Below, in pieces: positions 60,789 to 64,000 of a stretch of 64,000 nt of DNA (position 1 is the stretch's first letter; each line of letters begins with the position of its first letter). This DNA comes from Pseudomonas hunanensis (GTDB taxonomy: Bacteria; Pseudomonadota; Gammaproteobacteria; Pseudomonadales; Pseudomonadaceae). The DNA lies in NCBI RefSeq assembly GCF_013393325.1, contig NZ_QJRC01000074.1, positions 62,001 to 126,000 on the forward strand. Direction: 5' to 3'. A program made the translations under genes and the position numbers. A model generated the notes under the pieces. That model was not told where the DNA came from and made no database searches. It worked only from the letters and a program-made list of their open reading frames with translations.

Positions 60789-63700
60789 TTACTCGACCAT
60801 GGAGCCCTCTTTCAACCAGTGCATGGCCAGACCGTCGATAACTTCACGCTGCCTGAGAATGTCGTAGTGCCCTGCCTCCACTGCATGGCTTGCCTTCGTT
60901 GCGAAAGTCCAGGCCGCGTCGCCATTGCGGCCCGCCCACCAGCATGTCGCCAAGGCTTGGGTGGGAGGCAGGCTGGTCAGGTTCAATGACAAGGCTTTCA
61001 GACGCATCGCCACCGCAAAGGTATGGGCCAGCTCCGAACTGTCGATATCGGCATAAAGCGATGGCTCGGCCTGCGCAGCACGAACGGCCTCGATGGCACC
61101 CTGCAACGTCGAAACGTCCGTCCCCACGGCCAGCTCAGGTACTGCCAGGCGGTCTTTTGGCACACCCAGCAATACACTGAGGAAGCCCTGCAAATCCTCC
61201 GTCCAGTCCTCGGCCACCTCGGTATGCAATGCACAGGGCACGAAGCTGTCCACCAGGCCGAGCAATGCTACCGTCTGGCCCTGACGCTCCAGCTCCTTGG
61301 TTACCAGCACCGCCAGGGTTCCCCCCAACGACCAGCCTGCCAAGCGGTATGGGCCTGCCGGCTGCTTCTGGCGGATGTATTGGGCATAGTCGATGGCCAT
61401 CGCCTGCAACGATTCATCTTGCCACGTGCGGTCGAGCAGCATTCGGCACTGCACGCCATAAACACTGCAATGCCCCTCCAGGCGACGCGCCAGCGGCTCA
61501 TAATCGAATACCGTGCCGAAACCTGCATGCAGGCAGAACAACGGTGTGGCATGGGCCACGCGGGTGTTGAGCAACAACACAGGATCCAGGCAGGCTTCAT
61601 CCGCCGAATAACCTGACAGCTCACCAATGGTCGGTTTGGCCATCACGTCACGCAACTTCAGATCCAGCGCCAAATCGCTGTGCGCACGCACTTTGGAGAG
61701 CATTTTCAGCACCCGAAGCGAATCCCCCCCCAGCTCGAAGAAGTTGTCGTCGACTCCAATCGACTCAACACCCAGCACGTCTTGCCAGATGTGCGCCAAG
61801 GCCAACTCGGCTTCATTGCGCGGTGCCCGGTGCTGCCGATGCGCGGCAAAATCAGGCGCCGGCAGCGCCTTGCGGTCGACCTTGCCATTGGGCGTCAACG
61901 GCATCGCCTCCAGCACCACCAGTTGCGCCGGGACCATGTAGTCCGGCAGCTCGGTACGCAGGGCTTCACGCAGTTGTGCCGGGTTCGTATTCTCGCTGCC
62001 ACTGACCACATAACCCACCAGCTGCTTGCCGGTGGCGCCTTCACGCGCCACCACAACCGCATCACGGACATCGGCCAAGTTGCGCAAGCGCGCCTCGATC
62101 TCGCCCGGCTCGATACGGAACCCGCGGATTTTCAACTGGTTGTCCAGCCTGCCGATGAAGTCCAAGGTGCCATCGGCACGGCGGCGTACGCGGTCACCAG
62201 TGCGATAAAGACGCGCGCCTTCCGCGAACGGGTCCGCGACAAAACGCTCGGCGGTAAGCGCTGCACGCTGGTGATACCCCCGCGCCAGCCCTTCACCGCC
62301 GATATAGAGCTCACCCGCCACGCCATCAGGCAACGGGTTGAGGTCCTGGTCGAGTACCTGCAAGGTCCGCAGGCCCACACGATCGCCAATCGGCGCATAC
62401 ACCGCCTGACAGGACTGATCGGCCGATACCTTCCACAGCAGGGGTGTCACCACCGTCTCGGTAGGCCCGTACCCGTTGGTCAGGTACTGTGGCCTTAGCG
62501 TGCGCTTGACCAGCTCGAACAACGCATCGGGCACCGCATCGCCACCAAAGCAGTAGATACGCACTGGCGGTGCAACCTGTTGCTGGCTCTCGCCGAACTC
62601 GGCCAACTGCTGCAGATACGCCGGAGGGAAGCAGGCGATATCGATGCGTTGCTCATGCAGCACCTGCCAGGTTTCCTCTGCCGTCCACAGGCGATTGCCA
62701 CGGATCACCAGGCAGCCACCCGACGACAGCGTCGACAGCCAGCGCTCTTGCGCGCCGTCGAAAGCGAATGACATGAACAGCAGCTCACGGGTGCTTTCGT
62801 CCATCTCATAAAGTTCGGCAATGGCTTGGCAGTGCATGCGGATCTGCCCATGGCTGACGGCCACCCCCTTGGGCTTGCCAGTCGAACCCGAGGTGTAGAT
62901 CAGGTACGCCAGGTTGTCATCTTCCACCCGCGCGCGTGGCACACCGTCGGGCAGGCCCGCCAGTGCCAGGCGGTCAAGCTCTACGATTCGCCCAACCGTG
63001 TCGAAACGCTGGCTCAAGGCACTGTTGGTCAGCAGCAGGTGCATGGCCGAGTCTTCGACAATCCATTGCAAACGGTCCTGCGGATAATCAATGTCCAGCG
63101 GTACATAGGCAGCACCGGTCTTCATCACGGCAAGGAAGGCAACGATCACCTCGACCGAACGCTCCAGGGCAATACCGACCGTACTCTCCGGCTTGGTGCC
63201 CAAGGCGATCAGATGGTGCGCCAGGCGGTTGGCGCGCTGGTCGAGTTGCGCATAGCTCAACTGCTGATCACCACATACGACGGCCAGGGCGTCAGGCCGC
63301 AACCGAGCGTGCTCGGCAATGCTCCGGGCCAGATGCGCAACATGCGTCGTAGCTGCCGCCAGCGTGTTGCGCTGACGGGTCTGCTGGCTCTGCTCCAGTG
63401 TCAGCATGTCGAGGCTGCCCAGCGTGGCATCCGGGTTATCCAGCATGCCCTCGAGCAGCCGCTCGAAGCTGCCGCGGATAACAGCCACTGCGGCCTCGCT
63501 GAAGCTGCCACGCAGGTACATGAACTCTACCGAAAGTGTCTCGCTCAAGTGCACGGCCAGGTCCATCGCATAGTTGGTGACGCCGCGCTCGCTCACTGCA
63601 CCAAACTGCAACGCACTGTCGCCACTGTCGTTCAGGCGTTCGTCCAGCGGGTAGTTCTCGAACACGATAATGCTATCGAACAACGGTTGCCCCGGGCGCC

Positions 63701-64000
63701 CCGCCCAGCGCTGAACATTCGACAGCGTGGCATGTTCATGGTCACGCAGCTCAAGGTTGTAGGCTTGCAGTTGCTGCAACCAGTCGTTGACACGCCAATG
63801 TGCAGCAGGCGCCTGGACGACAGGCAGTGTGTTGATGAACAAACCGAGCATGTTGTCCACCCCCGGCAAATTCGCCGGCCGGCCAGCCACGGTGGCGCCA
63901 AAACAGACAGCCTGCTGCCCGCTATAGCGCTGCAGCAGCAGCAACCAGGCAGCCTGTACCAGCGTATTGGGCGTTACCCGCAAGCGTTGAGCCTGGGCGC
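60789..64000 (-). CDS. Non-ribosomal peptide synthetase, terminal module (C-A-PCP-TE), 5' part outside window
   Basis: About 1070 C-terminal residues are visible; the gene continues beyond 64000. Counting from Met at 63983: end of a condensation domain (1-190, FGATVAGRPANLPGVDNMLG; its HHxxxDG motif lies off the edge), an adenylation domain (215-720: YTSGSTGKPKG at 363-373, FAFDGAQERW at 406-415, NGYGPTET, LYRTGDRVRR), a carrier domain (DNFFELGGDSL) and a thioesterase (AGWSLGGT). The TE ends the assembly line, releasing the peptide. The position beside fpvA and pvdO indicates pyoverdine synthesis. In many P. putida pyoverdines the last residue is cyclo-hydroxyornithine; I cannot derive specificity reliably. 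Confidence 0.92.
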   Translation of the reverse strand, partial: AQAQRLRVTPNTLVQAAWLLLLQRYSGQQAVCFGATVAGRPANLPGVDNMLGLFINTLPVVQAPAAHWRVNDWLQQLQAYNLELRDHEHATLSNVQRWAGRPGQPLFDSIIVFENYPLDERLNDSGDSALQFGAVSERGVTNYAMDLAVHLSETLSVEFMYLRGSFSEAAVAVIRGSFERLLEGMLDNPDATLGSLDMLTLEQSQQTRQRNTLAAATTHVAHLARSIAEHARLRPDALAVVCGDQQLSYAQLDQRANRLAHHLIALGTKPESTVGIALERSVEVIVAFLAVMKTGAAYVPLDIDYPQDRLQWIVEDSAMHLLLTNSALSQRFDTVGRIVELDRLALAGLPDGVPRARVEDDNLAYLIYTSGSTGKPKGVAVSHGQIRMHCQAIAELYEMDESTRELLFMSFAFDGAQERWLSTLSSGGCLVIRGNRLWTAEETWQVLHEQRIDIACFPPAYLQQLAEFGESQQQVAPPVRIYCFGGDAVPDALFELVKRTLRPQYLTNGYGPTETVVTPLLWKVSADQSCQAVYAPIGDRVGLRTLQVLDQDLNPLPDGVAGELYIGGEGLARGYHQRAALTAERFVADPFAEGARLYRTGDRVRRRADGTLDFIGRLDNQLKIRGFRIEPGEIEARLRNLADVRDAVVVAREGATGKQLVGYVVSGSENTNPAQLREALRTELPDYMVPAQLVVLEAMPLTPNGKVDRKALPAPDFAAHRQHRAPRNEAELALAHIWQDVLGVESIGVDDNFFELGGDSLRVLKMLSKVRAHSDLALDLKLRDVMAKPTIGELSGYSADEACLDPVLLLNTRVAHATPLFCLHAGFGTVFDYEPLARRLEGHCSVYGVQCRMLLDRTWQDESLQAMAIDYAQYIRQKQPAGPYRLAGWSLGGTLAVLVTKELERQGQTVALLGLVDSFVPCALHTEVAEDWTEDLQGFLSVLLGVPKDRLAVPELAVGTDVSTLQGAIEAVRAAQAEPSLYADIDSSELAHTFAVAMRLKALSLNLTSLPPTQALATCWWAGRNGDAAWTFATKASHAVEAGHYDILRQREVIDGLAMHWLKEGSMVE

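Noticed and set aside
1..64000. CRISPR arrays, tRNA, rRNA, insertion sequences or prophage genes
   Set aside because: No regularly spaced direct repeats, no cloverleaf-like sequence recognised, and no transposase, integrase or phage structural ORF among the supported genes.

Overview
The window looks like a chromosome segment of a Pseudomonas putida-group bacterium. The basis is high GC content with strong GC3 bias, at least ten REP-type palindromes of the form GCGGGCAAGCCCGCTCCTAC between genes, and gene orders I recognise from Pseudomonas (gbuA/gbuR/PAS-chemoreceptor; hrpA/fadD1/fadD2/lipase/phaJ; ECF42 sigma next to a YCII-domain gene; pyoverdine receptor next to an NRPS). No rRNA, tRNA, CRISPR array, transposase or prophage was seen. 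Orthology statements come from memory of the families; no search was run.

Layout. 1-8.4 kb: a DTW-domain protein (cut by the window edge), an Aer-like chemoreceptor, the guanidinobutyrate module gbuR/gbuA with a Na+/solute symporter, a 42-codon conserved micro-gene resembling P. aeruginosa PA1414 (the SicX locus) behind an ANR-like box, and a divergent LysR/MFS pair. 8.3-17 kb: transporters, a winged-helix-like protein, a HigB/HigA-type toxin-antitoxin pair with a self-operator palindrome, a DEAD-box helicase, an MscS-type channel, ArfB, and azoreductase. 17-25.5 kb: LysR/hydrolase/cyclophilin/ABC exporter, a GNAT-fold protein, a porin, and a FabH-like ketoacyl synthase. 25.7-38.2 kb: HrpA, a gamma-glutamylpolyamine synthetase plus FAD oxidase pair, tandem acyl-CoA synthetases fadD1/fadD2, a lipase and an R-specific enoyl-CoA hydratase. 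These link polyamine and fatty acid/PHA metabolism. 38.3-41.3 kb: a four-gene ECF42 sigma operon preceded by a matching TGTCGA-N17-CGAC promoter, then a DUF2790 gene. 41.6-46.9 kb: deformylase, YihY, CsbD, a secreted beta-helix protein, and CvfB.

47-64 kb is iron- and siderophore-rich. It holds a complete cell-surface signalling triplet (FecI-type sigma, FecR, TonB-dependent transducer), then aceK and EamA genes, then a PvdO-like SUMF1 protein with a PvdS-type promoter. Next come fpvA and the terminal module of a pyoverdine-type NRPS (C-A-PCP-TE), which runs off the window. The two TonB receptors are clear paralogues.

The most notable non-coding signals are the ANR-box micro-gene, the ECF42 promoter, the near-leaderless TA promoter, a ~300-nt leader before one EamA exporter, a Fur-like site framed by long inverted arms before fpvA, and an AANAANAA Hfq/Crc-type motif between the ribosome binding site and start codon of fadD2. 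I found no clearly new multi-gene system. The best candidates for undescribed biology are the EamA leader, the small orphan ORFs, and the regulatory wiring of the ECF42 and siderophore loci.
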